From positions 753-64,752 of the forward strand of contig NZ_LMMZ01000001.1 in the NCBI RefSeq assembly GCF_001422885.1: a DNA stretch of 64,000 nt, read 5' to 3'. The notes beneath the pieces are model-generated. The model searched no databases, had not been told where the DNA came from, and saw nothing but the letters and a program-made list of their open reading frames with translations. Both the position numbers and the translations under genes were made by a program. The stretch comes from Methylobacterium sp. Leaf104 (lineage in GTDB: Bacteria > Pseudomonadota > Alphaproteobacteria > Rhizobiales > Beijerinckiaceae). Positions 1-8,610 of the stretch are shown piece by piece (the stretch's first letter is position 1; every line of letters starts with the position of its first letter).

Positions 1-1677
1 GATGGCGGCGGCATCGAGCTGTTCGGCACGATGGACAACATCAAGATCCACGACAACTGGATCGAGAACACCGTCGGCTTCATCGAGGCCGGCGGTTACA
101 AGAATTCGCTGACGAACATCTCCATCACGAACAACGTCAGCCTGAACAACAACGGCTTCGTGGACATCCACAACGGCGGCGGCAGCTTCGCCAGCACGTT
201 CAAGAATGTCGACGTCAGCCACAACACCGTCATCGAACAGAACAACGCCGCGAAGCAGATGGCCAGCATCTTCCTGGACTCGGCTCATCAAGCGGGTCAG
301 ATATCGGTGCATGACAACGCGATATACCTGAATGCCGGCGACTCGTTCTTCAAGCAATCGGGCGACTATCACTACGATAACGTGTTCTACAGGAACTCGA
401 ACGCGACGCATCTCTACAACGACTGGGGCATGACCTTGAATGCCGGCGAGACCTTCGCCACGCTCACGCCCGCCGGCACCGCATCGATCGTTCAGGCCGT
501 CGCGGCACAGTCGGGCGGCGCCGGATCGACGCTCGTGGCGGCGACCCAGGTCGGCCTCACCCCGGCATCGTCCGTTCCGCTCCCGCCCGTTCCGCTGCCC
601 CCCGTGGTGTCCGCCCCGGCCCCGTCGCTGCCCGCCGTCCCCACGCCGGTCCCCGTTCCGGCACCCGCGCCGGCTCCGGCGCCCGCACCCGTCAAACTGG
701 CGAGAACGGACGTCGCGGTGGTCGACGGGAACCGGATCACCTCCACCTACGACGCGAGCGGGACGCTCACCAACAAGGTGGTTCTGCACGCGGACAAGTC
801 CCGCGACGTCTATGCCAGCGCCATCACCGGGAAGGACTACACCTCGTCCTACACGAGTTACGACAGCACCGGGAAAGCCGTCCTTTTGGAGAGCTTCCGG
901 ACCGATGGCAGCCTGGTGATGAAGAAGGCCTTCGGGGCCGACACCACCACCGAGACCTACGACGCGGCCGGCACGCTGACCAACAGGACGGTGCAGCATG
1001 CCGACAAGTCCCGCGAGGTCTACGTCGGAGGCGTCGTCGGCAAGGAGTACGCGGCCACCTCCACGAGCTACGACAAGGTGGGGAAGATCGTGCTCCAGGA
1101 GCAGTTCCGAGACGATGGCAGCCTGATCATGAGGAAGGTCATCGGCCTCGAGACGAATACGAAGACCTTCGATGCCGGCGGCGCGCTGACCTCCGAGACC
1201 CAGCTCCATGCCGACAAGAGCAAGGACGTGTTCCTGTCGTCCATCTCCGGCAAGTCCTACACGGCCGAGCATGACAGCTACGGCGCGAACGGAAAGCTCG
1301 AGTTCGTGGACCGGACGAACCTGGACGGCTCTCACACCCAGACGGCGTATCAGGCCAACCAGACGCTGACATCCACCGCCGACGTGGCCGACACCTTCAA
1401 GAGTTTCGGCAGCAACACGTTCGTCTTCGCCGCCGGCTTCGGGAAGGATGTCATCGAGGGGTTCCACGCCGGCTCCGGCCGCGGACACGACACCCTGTGG
1501 CTCGACAAATCCGAGATCGCCGACTTCGCGAGTCTGAAGAGCCATATCAGCGCCTCGGGGAGCGATACGCTCATCAGCCTGAGCGCGACGGACACGATCC
1601 TCCTCAAGAACATCCTGCCGGCCTCGCTGACCGAGGTCGACTTCGCCTTCGAGGACCACGGCCTCCTGCACGCCTAG
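1..1677 (+). CDS. Secreted beta-helix protein with 70-residue repeats and RTX-like C-terminus (5' partial)
   Basis: The frame is open from base 1, so the gene starts before the window; 558 residues are visible. Residues 1-150 are rich in Asn, Gly and short beta-strand patterns, as in right-handed parallel beta-helix proteins (pectate lyase or mannuronan epimerase type). A Pro/Ala linker follows (bases about 560-700). Then come three repeats with an exact 210-bp period (TYDASGTLT, TYDAAGTLT and TFDAGGALT start at 745, 955 and 1165). The last 95 residues, with FVFAAGFGKDVIEGF, resemble the C-terminal tail of RTX-type proteins exported by type I secretion. Neighbouring polysaccharide genes suggest an extracellular role in polysaccharide modification. 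No catalytic residue can be assigned from this fragment. Confidence 0.8.
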   Translation, partial: DGGGIELFGTMDNIKIHDNWIENTVGFIEAGGYKNSLTNISITNNVSLNNNGFVDIHNGGGSFASTFKNVDVSHNTVIEQNNAAKQMASIFLDSAHQAGQISVHDNAIYLNAGDSFFKQSGDYHYDNVFYRNSNATHLYNDWGMTLNAGETFATLTPAGTASIVQAVAAQSGGAGSTLVAATQVGLTPASSVPLPPVPLPPVVSAPAPSLPAVPTPVPVPAPAPAPAPAPVKLARTDVAVVDGNRITSTYDASGTLTNKVVLHADKSRDVYASAITGKDYTSSYTSYDSTGKAVLLESFRTDGSLVMKKAFGADTTTETYDAAGTLTNRTVQHADKSREVYVGGVVGKEYAATSTSYDKVGKIVLQEQFRDDGSLIMRKVIGLETNTKTFDAGGALTSETQLHADKSKDVFLSSISGKSYTAEHDSYGANGKLEFVDRTNLDGSHTQTAYQANQTLTSTADVADTFKSFGSNTFVFAAGFGKDVIEGFHAGSGRGHDTLWLDKSEIADFASLKSHISASGSDTLISLSATDTILLKNILPASLTEVDFAFEDHGLLHA

Positions 1678-1694
1678 GAGGCTGCGCCCCCGAT

Positions 1695-1715
1695 GCCGGG
1701 CCGATCAGGCCCGGC
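1695..1715. terminator. GC-rich hairpin after the beta-helix gene
   Basis: A perfect 8-bp stem (GCCGGGCC/GGCCCGGC) with a GATCA loop lies 17 bases after the stop codon. There is no T-run, so it is terminator-like rather than a clear intrinsic terminator. Confidence 0.35.
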
Positions 1716-1794
1716 GCCGGGAACGATGGATCCGGGTCCGGCGTCGGCAACCCGACGTCGCGCCGGGCAGCCCGCCTTCACGCGGGCCGTCGCC

Positions 1795-1845
1795 TCCTCC
1801 AGGCCTTCGTTTCCTCCAGGCCTTGACTTCCTCCAGGCCTTCGCC
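1795..1845. repeat. Three tandem 17-bp repeats
   Basis: The 13-mer TCCTCCAGGCCTT begins at 1795, 1812 and 1829, an exact 17-bp spacing; only the 4 bases after each copy vary. The array sits between two convergent genes, directly beyond the stop codon of the minus-strand glycosyltransferase. Function unknown. Confidence 0.8.
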
Positions 1846-1848
1846 TCG

Positions 1849-2961
1849 TCAGCGGCGCAGCAGGCCGCCATAGGCCGCCAGGAGATCGTCGGTGATCCTG
1901 TCCCAGGCGAATCGGCCGGCCGCCTCGGCCTCGCTGCCGGCCAGGAGTTGCAGCAGGCGCCCGCGATCGTCGATCAGGCCCGTCAGCGCCTCGGCCAGGA
2001 CATCCGGCCGCCCGGGCTCCAGCAGGAGGCCGCTGACGCCATCGGATACGGCGTCCACGAGACCGCCGACCGCGCTCGCGACGATCGCCCGCCCGTTGCC
2101 GACGGCCGCCGCGACGACGCCGCTCTGGGTCGCGTCCTGATAGGGCGCCACCACGATCTCCGCCCGCTGGAACTGCTCCGTGGCTTCGGCGGGCGTCAGG
2201 AACTTTTCCAGGACCTCGATGCAAGGCTGTTGCAGCAGGCGCGGGCGCAGGCGGTCGAGTTCCGGGCCGCGCCCCGCCACGACGATGCGGCAGGCGACGT
2301 TGTCCCGCTGCAGGATGTCCGCCGCGTCGAGCAGCGTCTCGAGACCCTTGTAGGCCTCCATGCGTCCGAAGAAGAGCATCCGCCCGCCCTCCGGCGCACG
2401 GCGCTCCGCCGGCTCGGGACACAGGATCACGCCGTGGAGCGTGTCGACGATCGCCCGACCGGTCCCGACCGCATGGATCATCTCCCGGCGGCAATGGTCG
2501 CCGTGGACGTGAAAGGCGGAAGCCGCCGCGCGCAGCCTCTGCCGAAAGACGTCCTGGCGCCTGGCATAGGCGGCGTCCCGCCCGCTATGCGGTCGGGGAT
2601 CGTGGACCGTCATCAGGATCGGCAACCGCCACCGGAGAAGGCCGACGATCCGGGCGGTCAGTTTGTCCGGCTGTTCCTGGACGTGCAGCACGTCCGGGCG
2701 GAATGCGGCGATCGCCGCCGGCACCCGCGCCGTCGCGACGACGCGCCCGATCCGGCTATGTGCATCGTAGGTGACCAGCTTCAGCGCCCGTCGTGCGTCC
2801 GAGACCAGGCTGTCCCGGCATTCGTTCCGGACATTCGCCGTTTCCGCCACCAGCAGGACGTCGGCCTTCCGCGCGAGTGCCGTCGCCAACCGCACCGTAT
2901 ACTCGGCATAGTGGGGTGCGAAGATCGCGACGCGAAGGCGTCGGGTTTGTCGTTCGGGCAC
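1849..2961 (-). CDS. Glycosyltransferase family 4
   Basis: A 370-residue GT-B fold glycosyltransferase. The N-terminal half has the usual start RVAIFAPHYAEYTVRLA and a DVLHVQEQ segment. The C-terminal half carries the nucleotide-sugar binding signature: LFFGRMEAYKGLETLLDA, then EIVVAPYQDATQSGVVAAA and GLLLEPGRPDVLAEAL. These are the group 1/GT4 landmarks, although the usual E-x7-E is replaced by a QSGVV context. Likely cytoplasmic, adding a sugar to a lipid-linked exopolysaccharide unit, given the polymerase-like gene downstream on the other strand and the secreted beta-helix protein. Donor and acceptor cannot be told from sequence. Confidence 0.85.
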   Translation of the reverse strand: MPERQTRRLRVAIFAPHYAEYTVRLATALARKADVLLVAETANVRNECRDSLVSDARRALKLVTYDAHSRIGRVVATARVPAAIAAFRPDVLHVQEQPDKLTARIVGLLRWRLPILMTVHDPRPHSGRDAAYARRQDVFRQRLRAAASAFHVHGDHCRREMIHAVGTGRAIVDTLHGVILCPEPAERRAPEGGRMLFFGRMEAYKGLETLLDAADILQRDNVACRIVVAGRGPELDRLRPRLLQQPCIEVLEKFLTPAEATEQFQRAEIVVAPYQDATQSGVVAAAVGNGRAIVASAVGGLVDAVSDGVSGLLLEPGRPDVLAEALTGLIDDRGRLLQLLAGSEAEAAGRFAWDRITDDLLAAYGGLLRR

Positions 2962-3576
2962 GGCGTCACGGCTCCAGCGCTGGCGAAGGAAGATCGAGGG
3001 GAAGGCCGGACGGCCTCAGACGGCGCGGGTCCGGCCGAAGGCGCTCGGGATCAGGACGCCTCCGCCGCTCGGGTCGAGCGCGACGCATGTCCCATGCCCG
3101 GCCGGGACGAAGTGCGGTCGCCGGAGGGCGGGCGGCCGGTGCCCCGGGACGATCCGCGGGCGTGCGGGCAGACCGGCGCATCCGATCCATCCTGCGGGAA
3201 CGCCCAGGCCGGATTCGGTCCGATGGGCCTTCGCGCGACATCCGCGGATGCGGGCCGGGGCAGGGCGGGGCGGAGGGGGCCGCTCCGCGGCACGGTCCAT
3301 GGCGCGTCATCGGATCCTGGCCTTCTCGCCCACCCGCCGGGGGGGAATTCCTTCGACACAGGCCCTTATCCGGTTGCAGTGCACACCGCCACTGGAATAC
3401 GCTTCCCGCATGGGCACGGGCCATCGACGACCGTCGGCCGGAAGCGGGGGCCGGCGGGCAGGGCAGGGACGGCATCGTGCCCTCCGACGTGGCGTGGCCG
3501 GGATGGCCGCGGCCTTCGCGGTTGACCGGGTCCGCCCCGAATTCCTATACGAAACCGCTGATCACAGACGGGCGCC
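2962..3576. other. 615-bp gap, no convincing gene
   Basis: Very GC-rich from 2962 to 3340 and more mixed towards 3576. Open frames exist on both strands but have Arg/Pro/Ala-rich translations typical of GC-rich non-coding frames. The minus frame 3016-3300 ends in a slightly protein-like stretch (FVPAGHGTCVALDPSGGG) but has no ribosome site I can see. The gap separates two divergent genes, so it probably holds both promoters. Confidence 0.5.
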
Positions 3577-4947
3577 ATGAAATCGTCTTTGCGGCCTGCA
3601 TCGTCGGGCAATCTCACGACAGAGGCGTCCGGGATTGAGCAGTTCGTCCTTTCGGTCCTCTTCGTTCTATTGGTCGTCGCTTACGGATCCATCGGCCGAG
3701 ACGTCTTCTTCAATCGCCTGAACGATCCCAACATCGACGATCCGATCGGCGCCGTTCTCGTCTATATCCGGTTCGGATTGTGTGCCCTGACCGTGATGAT
3801 CGTGGTCATGACGACCGGACTCGCTGCGATCCGAAACGCGCTGCCGCTCGCGCTGCTTCCCTACCTGGTCCTGGCCATGGTCTCCTTCGTCTGGGCCGAC
3901 GACACGAAGGGCGTGCTCAGGGCGGCGATCATCCTCACGGCGTTGTACTTCGCTATGTCGCCCCTGATTCTCCGGCTCGGCCGCGAGAAGGCGATGATGC
4001 TGCTCGTCCACGTCATCGCGGTCGTCGTGATTCTCAGCACGCTGCTCGCAGTGTTCCTGCCGTCGATCGGGACGCATACCGGTGAGGAGATGGTCCAGGC
4101 CTCCCATGGTGGCCGCTGGCGAGGTCTGTTCAGTCACAAGAACGGCCTCGGACCCTGGGGCGCCTTCGGAACCATCATCTTCCTGTTCTATCCCGGCATG
4201 ATGCGGGTGCCACGGCTCTACACCTTCGTGGCGCTGGTCTGCGCGGCCGCGTGCCTGATCTTCTCGGGCTCCGCGACATCCCTGATCGGCGCGGTGACGA
4301 TGCTGATCGCCCTGGCCCTCCTGCGCATCAATCGCGCGGGCGGTCCCCTCGTGACCCTCGTGGCGTTCGTGGGCGGCCTCTTCGCCGGCGTCATCCTGCT
4401 GACCCTCTTCTACGACCAGTTCTTCGGGCTGATCGGTCGCGATTCCTCGTTCACGGGCAGGACGGAGATTTGGGAGATCGCCATCGAGTACATCAAGCTG
4501 TCGCCGATCCTGGGGCACGGGTACCAGTCCCTCGGTGGCCCGACCTTCCTGGAATTCGTCGCGAGTTACGCGCAACAGGCGATCCAGGGTCCCGAGAGCC
4601 TCTATCTGGCGAGCCTGCTCGACCTCGGCATCGTGGGATTCACCCTGTTCTTCCTGCCCATCGTGATGGCCCTCGTCCGCGTCGCCGCGAATCTCAGGGC
4701 CGTCCGCTCGAACGGAGAGCGCGACACCCTCGAAGCGGCGTTCCTCATCGTCACGTCGGCCCTCTTCATGGGCATCACGGAGACGACGCCCTTCGTGTGC
4801 ACCGGCTTCGATGGCGTCGTCTGCTTCGTCGCCCTGTTCGTCATCCTGCAATTCGATCCCCGTTCCAACGTCGGACGTGTGCGGAGCACGGCCGCCGCGC
4901 CGGTCGCGCGGCGATCACCCACGACCTTGAACGTGAGGACGGTCTGA
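3577..4947 (+). CDS. O-antigen ligase/ExoQ-type membrane protein
   Basis: A 456-residue integral membrane protein with roughly ten hydrophobic segments. The central periplasmic part contains SHKNGLGPWGAF and then GRDSSFTGRTEIW, the motif around the essential Arg seen in the Wzy_C/O-antigen ligase family (WaaL, Wzy, ExoQ). The order of segments and length fit polymerases such as ExoQ. Expected role is polymerising or ligating lipid-linked oligosaccharide in the periplasm. The GT4 gene, the GH5 enzyme and the acyltransferase around it support an exopolysaccharide function. Ligase and polymerase cannot be separated by sequence alone. Confidence 0.85.
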   Translation: MKSSLRPASSGNLTTEASGIEQFVLSVLFVLLVVAYGSIGRDVFFNRLNDPNIDDPIGAVLVYIRFGLCALTVMIVVMTTGLAAIRNALPLALLPYLVLAMVSFVWADDTKGVLRAAIILTALYFAMSPLILRLGREKAMMLLVHVIAVVVILSTLLAVFLPSIGTHTGEEMVQASHGGRWRGLFSHKNGLGPWGAFGTIIFLFYPGMMRVPRLYTFVALVCAAACLIFSGSATSLIGAVTMLIALALLRINRAGGPLVTLVAFVGGLFAGVILLTLFYDQFFGLIGRDSSFTGRTEIWEIAIEYIKLSPILGHGYQSLGGPTFLEFVASYAQQAIQGPESLYLASLLDLGIVGFTLFFLPIVMALVRVAANLRAVRSNGERDTLEAAFLIVTSALFMGITETTPFVCTGFDGVVCFVALFVILQFDPRSNVGRVRSTAAAPVARRSPTTLNVRTV

Positions 4948-5033
4948 CGCGCAGACGCCCGTGACGGATCGGCTGCGGTGCCGGCGCGGGAGGCCGGGCG
5001 CAGACCGCCGCCCTGGATTGGAGACCCCTCGCC

Positions 5034-6281
5034 ATGCGCCTTCCCCGGACCGATTCGCCCCTGAAACCCGAGCGGGCGGGCCTGAACCGACGCGCCCTCA
5101 CGGCGCTCCTCCTCGGGCTCCCCGCGCTCGCGCCGGGCCGGGCCTCAGCCCTCGACCAGGCCCCGGCGCTGCGCCGGGGCATGAACATCCACAATCTGCT
5201 GAACTGGCCCGAGGCCGACCGGCAGGGCGGGCAGGTCACCTACCTGTGGCCGCCCTTCACCGCCCAACGCTATCAGATCACCGACGCCGCCCTCGCCGAG
5301 CTCCGCCTCGCGGGGTTCGATTTCATCCGGCTCACGGTCGATCCGAGCATCCTGATGGCGAGCGCCGCCGACCGGCAGCCCGAGCTGCTCGCGATCATCC
5401 ATCGCACGATCCGCCAGATCCTGGGCGCCGGCTTCCAGGTGGTGGTCGACCTGCATCCCGTCGCGGTCAATCCGTCCTACGCCCCCGACCGGCTGATCGC
5501 GGCCGAGAACCCGGACCTGTTCACGACCTACGTCGACATGGTGGGCCGGGTCGCCGCCAGCCTCGCCAGCCTGCCGCCCGATCGGGTCGCCTTCGAACTC
5601 ATCAACGAGCCGCGCATCGTGAAGGCGGCCGAGCTCGGACGCTGGCAATCGATGATGGAGCGGCTCCACGCCGCCGCGCGCACGGCCGCGCCGCAGCTCC
5701 CGCTGGTGCTGACCGGCGCGCAGTGGAGTTCGATCGATGCGCTGCTGCGCCTCGATCCGGCCCCGTTCAAGTCCAGCAACGTCCTCTACACGTTTCACTT
5801 CTACGACCCGCACACCTTCACGCACCAGGGCGTGCCCGGGGAGGGGGCGCAGTATCTCAGGAACATGAACTGGCCGCCGCAACCCGCTCAGGCGGAGGCG
5901 CTGCTCGAAGGCGCGACGGCCCGCATCAACGCCGATCCGAAGGTGGCGGCCGCGGACAAGGACGCGGTGATCGCCCGGAGCCGGAAGCTGATCCGCGACT
6001 ATTTCGGGACGCCGACCGGGCGGGAGGTCATCGATCGCCGGTTCGATGCCGTGGCGGCCTGGGCCCAGCGCAACGGCATCCCGAACGGGCGCGTGCTCTT
6101 GGGCGAGTTCGGTGGCGTCTGGCGCGTCTCGGGCAGCGACGGCATCGCGCAGGACCGGGTCGCCTGGCTGGCGGCCGTCCGTTCGGCGGCCGAGGCGCGG
6201 GGATTCGCGTGGGCCTACTGGGCCTACGAGCTCCCCCTGGAACGGGACGTCCTGTCGGGCCTCGGATTGCCGAAATCGTGA
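5034..6281 (+). CDS. Exported glycoside hydrolase family 5 (cellulase-like)
   Basis: 415 residues. A Tat-like or Sec signal lies near the start (NRRALTALLLGLPALAPGRASA, residues 18-39). The mature part has the GH5 landmarks: FDFIRLTVDP, the acid/base Glu in LINEPRI (E192), HFYDPHTFTHQ, and the nucleophile Glu in LLGEFGG (E358), followed by WAYWAYE. Both catalytic Glu are present, so the enzyme should be an active retaining beta-glycanase. A ribosome site GGAGAC precedes the ATG. It follows the ExoQ-like gene by 86 bases on the same strand, so it may trim or process the polysaccharide made here, as ExsH/ExoK-type enzymes do. Substrate not known. Confidence 0.88.
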   Translation: MRLPRTDSPLKPERAGLNRRALTALLLGLPALAPGRASALDQAPALRRGMNIHNLLNWPEADRQGGQVTYLWPPFTAQRYQITDAALAELRLAGFDFIRLTVDPSILMASAADRQPELLAIIHRTIRQILGAGFQVVVDLHPVAVNPSYAPDRLIAAENPDLFTTYVDMVGRVAASLASLPPDRVAFELINEPRIVKAAELGRWQSMMERLHAAARTAAPQLPLVLTGAQWSSIDALLRLDPAPFKSSNVLYTFHFYDPHTFTHQGVPGEGAQYLRNMNWPPQPAQAEALLEGATARINADPKVAAADKDAVIARSRKLIRDYFGTPTGREVIDRRFDAVAAWAQRNGIPNGRVLLGEFGGVWRVSGSDGIAQDRVAWLAAVRSAAEARGFAWAYWAYELPLERDVLSGLGLPKS

Positions 6282-6367
6282 CCGGAGGCCGGTGGCCGGC
6301 CGATTCTGCACGATAGCGCGCGATCCCCGGCCGTGACGACGACGGTCGCGCGCCGGTTTCCGCGTGC

Positions 6368-7501
6368 TCAGATCGCTTCGCGCGGCGCGACCGACTTGTG
6401 GCGATGTCTCAGGGCGGCCACGGGTTGCTCGATCAGGTGGTACGAGGCCATCGAGACGAGCGCGGTCATCAGCGCGATCAACGGGACGCCGACCCATTTG
6501 CTCAGCATCGGGAGCCCGATGAGGCTGACGATGGCATAGTGCCAGAGGTAGATCGAATAGCTCAGCCGGCCCACATATTCCAGGATCGGAAGATTCAAAA
6601 CTCGCTTTGCCAAGTCTAGGCCGGGCGAGAAGAGGACGTTCGTCATCAGGACGGCGATCGACAGGCTCAGGAAGGAGTATCGAACCGTTTCCCGGAAGAA
6701 CAGATCCCGGTAGGCAAAGCACAGACCGATCAGCGCGAGGGCGGCCAAGGGAATGGCCGGGTGGCACAGGGTCCGAAGGAGCGCGCGCCCGCGGGCGAGC
6801 TCGCAGAGGACGGCGACGAGGACGCCGTAGACGATGGCGTCGATCTGATACTGCGTCTCGAAATAGAAGACCTTCGTGTGCAGCAGCTCCGGCCGGGACA
6901 GGGCGCCGAAGATGCGCAGGCTGAGGCACAGGCCGCACAGGAAGAGGCAGAAGCCGATCAGGTTCGACAGGCTCTTCCGGAACAGAGCGAAAATCAGCGG
7001 GAAGAAGATGTAGAAATGCTCTTCGACCGAGAGAGACCAGAAGATGATGAACGGCATGATCTCGCCGGTCTGCCCGGTTTCGGACAGGCGGGAATAGTAA
7101 TAGTTCGCGAAATAGAACAGCCCGGACAGGATCTCGATGAGATGGAGGCGCGACGGCCACCAGATCGCGCTCGCCGCCACCACGACGACCGTGAAGCAGA
7201 CGATGACGGGATAGAGCCTCAGCAGGCGGCGGATGTAGAACTGCGCCAGATCGATCTTTCCGTAGGCCTTCAGCTCGACGAACAGCAGGCGCGTGATGAG
7301 GAAGCCGCTGATCACGAAGAAGATTCGGACGCCGAAGCCGCCGGGGAAGATCTTGTTGCTGACCGTATGCGACAGGAAGACGAGCAGGATGCTGAGGGCG
7401 CGCATGCCGTTGAGGCTCGGTATGAAGCCGCCCTCTGCCGCCATGGGAACAGTATAGCGGCCAGGATCGCCCTTCCGAAATGTCGAACTATGATGCATCA
7501 T
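6368..7501 (-). CDS. Membrane acyltransferase 3 (OafA/ExoZ-like)
   Basis: About 377 residues with ten hydrophobic segments. The family signature is clear: FIPSLNGMRALSILLVFLSH with the conserved His, GGFGVRIFFVISGFLI, and later SLSVEEHFYIFFPLIF. These proteins transfer acetyl or succinyl groups to sugars at the cytoplasmic membrane. Here it probably decorates the exopolysaccharide made by the neighbouring genes. An internal ATG at 7444 (giving MAAEGGFIPSL) is a plausible alternative start; neither start has a strong ribosome site. It is convergent with the GH5 gene. Confidence 0.88.
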   Translation of the reverse strand: MMHHSSTFRKGDPGRYTVPMAAEGGFIPSLNGMRALSILLVFLSHTVSNKIFPGGFGVRIFFVISGFLITRLLFVELKAYGKIDLAQFYIRRLLRLYPVIVCFTVVVVAASAIWWPSRLHLIEILSGLFYFANYYYSRLSETGQTGEIMPFIIFWSLSVEEHFYIFFPLIFALFRKSLSNLIGFCLFLCGLCLSLRIFGALSRPELLHTKVFYFETQYQIDAIVYGVLVAVLCELARGRALLRTLCHPAIPLAALALIGLCFAYRDLFFRETVRYSFLSLSIAVLMTNVLFSPGLDLAKRVLNLPILEYVGRLSYSIYLWHYAIVSLIGLPMLSKWVGVPLIALMTALVSMASYHLIEQPVAALRHRHKSVAPREAI

Positions 7502-7891
7502 TGAATTGTGCCGCTCAGCTTAGCTGTCGAGCCTCTATGTCAGACTTCGGGAACCCCGTCATCCGGTAAAGTCCGACGACGCGTCTACAGAATTGGCGAG
7601 AAGCACTGGTCTCTGTACAGGCTGCAGGATTGCGGACACGGCCCCGTCGTGCGCACCGACCGTCGCGTCATCGTTCCCGGAGCGCGGGACCGGCCCGGCC
7701 GGCTGCGCGCGCCGGACGCCTGTCCCGACCGAGCCCGCTTCGTGGGCTGCGCGCGTTCGGACCTGCACGCCGCGTGCCAGCGGCATGCGGGGGCGGCGGG
7801 GCCCTGGCCATTCGGGATGGCCCCGCGAATCCGCCGGCCCCGGGAGCCGGATTTCCCGCGCCTCCGACGGCCGGCGGCGGCGAGGCGGCGG
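7502..7891. other. 390-bp gap, no gene recognised
   Basis: The first 140 bases are less GC-rich than the rest and lie upstream of the minus-strand acyltransferase, so they probably hold its promoter. The remaining 250 bases are GC-rich with only low-complexity open frames on both strands. No convincing hairpin with a T-run was found. Confidence 0.45.
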
Positions 7892-8050
7892 TCAGCCGCC
7901 CCCGGGGTCGGTCTCCCCATCCGGCTGGCCCCCGCCTTTCGGGCCCTGGCCGGGCTTGCCCTCGGTCTTCTCGTTGGGGTCCATCACCGCATCCGGCGCG
8001 GTGTTGGCCGGCTTGTCCTTCGGCGGATCCTTGTCGTCGGGGCCTGTCAT
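7892..8050 (-). CDS. Small hydrophilic protein, 52 aa
   Basis: An ATG at 8050 follows a good ribosome site (GAGGAG, 7 bases away). The 52-residue product is almost entirely Pro, Gly, Asp, Lys and Glu (begins MTGPDDKDPPKDKP, ends TDPGGG), so it should be disordered and soluble. It lies 4 bases after the stop of the next upstream gene, so the three small genes here probably form one transcript. No family recognised. Called real because of its start site, spacing and codon use. Confidence 0.6.
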   Translation of the reverse strand: MTGPDDKDPPKDKPANTAPDAVMDPNEKTEGKPGQGPKGGGQPDGETDPGGG

Positions 8051-8054
8051 CGTG

Positions 8055-8333
8055 TCACTCCTCGGAGCCGGCGGTGGGGGAGCGGGGCCGGTCGGACTGG
8101 CCGTCGGACGAGCCGCCGGCCGGCGCGGGGTTGCGCCCCTTCGCTGCCCCGTCCGATTCGGCCCCGTCCCATCCGGCGTTGCGACCGGCGTCGGTCCGGC
8201 CCCCCGGACCCTGGCGGGTGATCGCGGCCTGGTCGGGCGACTGCCCTCCGCCGGCGACCGCCGGATCGCCCGGCGTGCCGACGTCGGAATCGGGTTTGCG
8301 CGTGCCGACGATGGGGATGTGCGCGTTGGGCAT
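8055..8333 (-). CDS. Small hydrophilic protein, 92 aa
   Basis: Starts MPNAHIPIVGTRKPDSDVGT after a GGGAGAG ribosome site and runs 92 residues. Apart from a short N-terminal segment (IPIVGT), it is rich in Gly, Asp, Ser, Pro and charged residues, and predicted disordered. Middle gene of a tight trio with 2-base and 4-base gaps to its neighbours. I do not recognise the family. The tandem small, polar, low-complexity proteins recall stress or desiccation-protective proteins, but that is only an analogy. Confidence 0.6.
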   Translation of the reverse strand: MPNAHIPIVGTRKPDSDVGTPGDPAVAGGGQSPDQAAITRQGPGGRTDAGRNAGWDGAESDGAAKGRNPAPAGGSSDGQSDRPRSPTAGSEE

Positions 8334-8335
8334 GG

Positions 8336-8587
8336 TTACTCTCCCGCATCCGTGCCGTTGGGCGCGGTCGCGCGGTCGATGGCCTCGCGGGCGGCGCCGG
8401 AGGTCTCGGCCTTTCGGGCGGCCGCGCCGATCTCTCCCAGGGTCGCGGACGGCGTCCCGCCCCCTGGCATCGCCCCGCCCTGCGCCGGCAGGCCGGTCTG
8501 GGGGGCGTTGTCCTGCGTGAGGGTCTGGGCGTCGCGGTCGGCGCCGAGGCCCTTCGGCGCGCTGCGCGCGCGCGGCTCGTCGGTCAT
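8336..8587 (-). CDS. Small hydrophilic protein, 83 aa
   Basis: Start chosen at 8587 (MTDEPRARSAPKGLG), because a textbook CAGGAGG ribosome site lies 5-6 bases upstream; a longer frame to 8614 lacks one. The 83-residue product has a short helical segment (TLGEIGAAARKAETSGAA) inside an otherwise polar sequence rich in Gly, Ala, Thr and Pro. First gene of the trio, and 23 bases after the DUF2254 gene on the same strand, so it may share that transcript. Family unknown. Confidence 0.62.
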   Translation of the reverse strand: MTDEPRARSAPKGLGADRDAQTLTQDNAPQTGLPAQGGAMPGGGTPSATLGEIGAAARKAETSGAAREAIDRATAPNGTDAGE

Positions 8588-8610
8588 GGAATCCTCCTGA
8601 TGTCGGAGGC

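Noticed and set aside
2966..3475. Minus-strand frame of 169 codons upstream of the glycosyltransferase
   Set aside because: Pro/Arg/Gly-rich translation, no ribosome site and no recognisable motif.
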